Shown: positions 63,213 through 64,000 of the stretch, piece by piece
How the letters are laid out: the number at the start of each line of letters is the position of its first letter
Numbering within the stretch: the first letter of the stretch is position 1
Assembly: GCF_003932845.1 (NCBI RefSeq)
Contig: NZ_RQZH01000013.1
Coordinates: 1-64,000, forward strand
Source: Prevotella sp. OH937_COT-195
Lineage (GTDB): Bacteria; Bacteroidota; Bacteroidia; Bacteroidales; Bacteroidaceae
Direction of reading: 5' to 3'
Length of the DNA: 64,000 nt
Notes under the pieces: generated by a model
Told to the model about the DNA's origin: nothing
Seen by the model: only the letters and a program-made list of their open reading frames with translations
Database searches by the model: none
Made by a program: the position numbers and the translations under genes

Positions 63213-63812
63213 TTATCTGCTGATGAATGTTAATAATATCACAAACACAAAATACAAGATAAGGAGAACTGCCAATACTAAATCAACGATGATGGACACC
63301 TTGAACCATTTCTTGGCTTCGGCGGCTTTCTTGGCAGCCATCTCGTGTTGTCCAAGCATTTGGAGTTTCTTTACCTCGCTGCCGCTGAGATATCCCAACA
63401 ATGCAAATACCGCGCCAATCATGCCGCAGCACAGGAAACTCACGATTGTGAGAATGAGGTTCTTTTGCTGGTAGTCTTCAAGTACCGGCGTTTCTGTTTG
63501 TTGCCCTTGCGAGGTGGCGGTTGTCATACGCTGCTGTGCCGGTTGCGGTTGTGGCTGCTGTGCCGGTTGCGGTTGTGGCTGTTGTGCCGGTTGTGGCTGT
63601 GGTTGCTGTACCGGTTGTGGTTGTGGTGTCGGTTCCTGTATTACAGGGGTTGCGGTGATCGCCTGCATTACTTCCGGCAGTGTGCCGGCTTTTACCCAGT
63701 CTGCCAAGCCGTTTTTCCATACAAGGGTGCTCTCTATTACACCTTTTGCCTTTAACTCTTCAAGGGTGAACGGACCTTCCTTCACGCCGTTTAATACAAT
63801 GTAATACTCCAT
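63213..63812 (-). CDS. GYF_2/CD225 domain membrane protein 2, with a Pro-Gln repeat
   Basis: A 199-residue paralogue of the preceding protein: GYF_2 at about 1-50 (YYIVLNGVKEGPFTLEEL, VWKNGLADWVKA), a Pro/Gln/Ala linker (about 60-95) encoded by a 24-bp tandem repeat, then two membrane helices (about 118-142, 168-197). First gene of the operon, with a TATCTTTG box at 63866-63873 (minus). The Pro-rich linker resembles the ligands that classical GYF domains bind, so self- or cross-interaction is conceivable. Confidence 0.86.
   Translation of the reverse strand: MEYYIVLNGVKEGPFTLEELKAKGVIESTLVWKNGLADWVKAGTLPEVMQAITATPVIQEPTPQPQPVQQPQPQPAQQPQPQPAQQPQPQPAQQRMTTATSQGQQTETPVLEDYQQKNLILTIVSFLCCGMIGAVFALLGYLSGSEVKKLQMLGQHEMAAKKAAEAKKWFKVSIIVDLVLAVLLILYFVFVILLTFISR
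63532..63627. repeat. 24-bp tandem repeat, four units
   Basis: Four units of 24 bases (63532, 63556, 63580, 63604) with few changes; the first two are identical. They encode QPQPQPAQ-type octapeptides in the linker of the GYF_2/CD225 protein. Confidence 0.9.
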
Positions 63813-63865
63813 ACGATATAGGTTTTATATTATAAATGTTCTTGTTGTATTTCGTTTTTTCTCTG

Positions 63866-63873
63866 CAAAGATA
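63866..63873 (-). promoter_or_regulatory. -7 box of the GYF/CD225 operon
   Basis: TATCTTTG on the minus strand, 53 bases upstream of the ATG at 63812. No clear -33 motif. Confidence 0.5.
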
Positions 63874-63956
63874 TGAAAAAAAATAATAAATGAACAGAAT
63901 GTGCCGAAAAACTTATAAAAAATATTCTGTTTGAGTGGCTTATGTGAATAAAAAAA

Positions 63957-63983
63957 GACCTGTTTCCATTAATGGAACAAGTC
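63957..63983. terminator. Hairpin terminator at the window edge
   Basis: GACCTGTTTCCATT pairs imperfectly with AATGGAACAAGTC, flanked by A6 on the left and T5 on the right. It can act on both strands and probably ends a minus-strand gene lying beyond base 64000. Confidence 0.6.
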
Positions 63984-64000
63984 TTTTTGTTTTACTCTTG

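Noticed and set aside
63532..63627. CRISPR-like array
   Set aside because: Units are contiguous without spacers and are in-frame coding repeats.
63514..63804. Cys-Gly repeat protein on the plus strand
   Set aside because: Antisense image of the Pro-Gln repeat in the GYF_2/CD225 gene.

Overview
The window reads as a chromosomal segment of a member of the Bacteroidales, most likely a Prevotella-like species. Three things point there. Genes are preceded by the Bacteroidetes promoter TTTG-N19/20-TAnnTTTG (for example 2685-2715, 39773-39804, 53765-53795). Lineage-typical families are present: GLPGLI, NigD-like, DUF4292, GYF_2/CD225 and the glycine-lipid acyltransferase pair. The first protease ends in a short 'YNLNGQRV...KGIYI..GKK'-type tail of the kind common in Prevotella. 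Nearly everything is core chromosomal gene content; I see no phage, insertion sequence, CRISPR array or resistance island.

Layout. 1-6.7 kb: one copy of a dispersed repeat, a secreted M6 metalloprotease, gpmI, ung, a DUF3109 protein and an AraC-type regulator. 6.7-10.5 kb: gyrB, rpsT, tRNA-Glu, recO, then a second copy of the repeat in a convergent gap. 10.5-27.3 kb: a complete division and cell-wall (dcw) cluster on the minus strand, transcribed in the order mraZ-rsmH-ftsL-PBP-murE-mraY-murD-ftsW-murG-murC-ftsQ-ftsA-ftsZ-yqeY. A 10-bp-periodic GTGG array that fits an MraZ operator lies in its promoter. murF (60.6 kb) and ddl (47.6 kb) are outside the cluster. 27.8-36.2 kb: a glsA/glsB-like aminolipid pair, dgt, and a tightly overlapped operon dut-TPR lipoprotein-DUF4292 lipoprotein-EnvC-like factor. 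36.2-39.6 kb: a GLPGLI protein coupled to a TonB-receptor-like barrel. 39.8-45 kb: acyl-CoA ligase, prfB without a frameshift site, a 45-residue membrane protein, a CYTH protein, a VanZ protein and a helix-hairpin-helix protein. 45-50.7 kb: a probable small non-coding RNA, a NigD-like lipoprotein, an acyltransferase, ddl, rluD, a PASTA protein and rpmH. 50.9-64 kb: efp, a family-2 glycosyltransferase, radC, a gene relic, a DUF59 protein, lpxH, ackA-pta, dacA-folP, a porin, murF, the third repeat copy, DUF2752, and two GYF/CD225 membrane proteins.

How it fits together. Most genes serve the envelope: peptidoglycan precursors (murC-G, mraY, ddl), division (ftsA/I/L/Q/W/Z, EnvC-like), lipid A (lpxH), membrane aminolipids (glsA/B, acyltransferase) and outer-membrane proteins. 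The rest handle nucleotide-pool and genome hygiene (dut, dgt, ung, recO, radC), translation (prfB, efp, rpsT, rpmH, tRNA-Glu, rluD) and acetate metabolism (ackA-pta).

The least-explained parts are non-coding. They are a three-copy 150-196 bp element with terminal inverted repeats and a central hairpin, a second family of GGCGG/AATTGC hairpins found in several convergent gaps, a promoter-to-terminator transcript without an ORF near 45.13-45.37 kb, and a frame-disrupted relic at 53.5-53.8 kb. No obviously new multi-gene system is visible.
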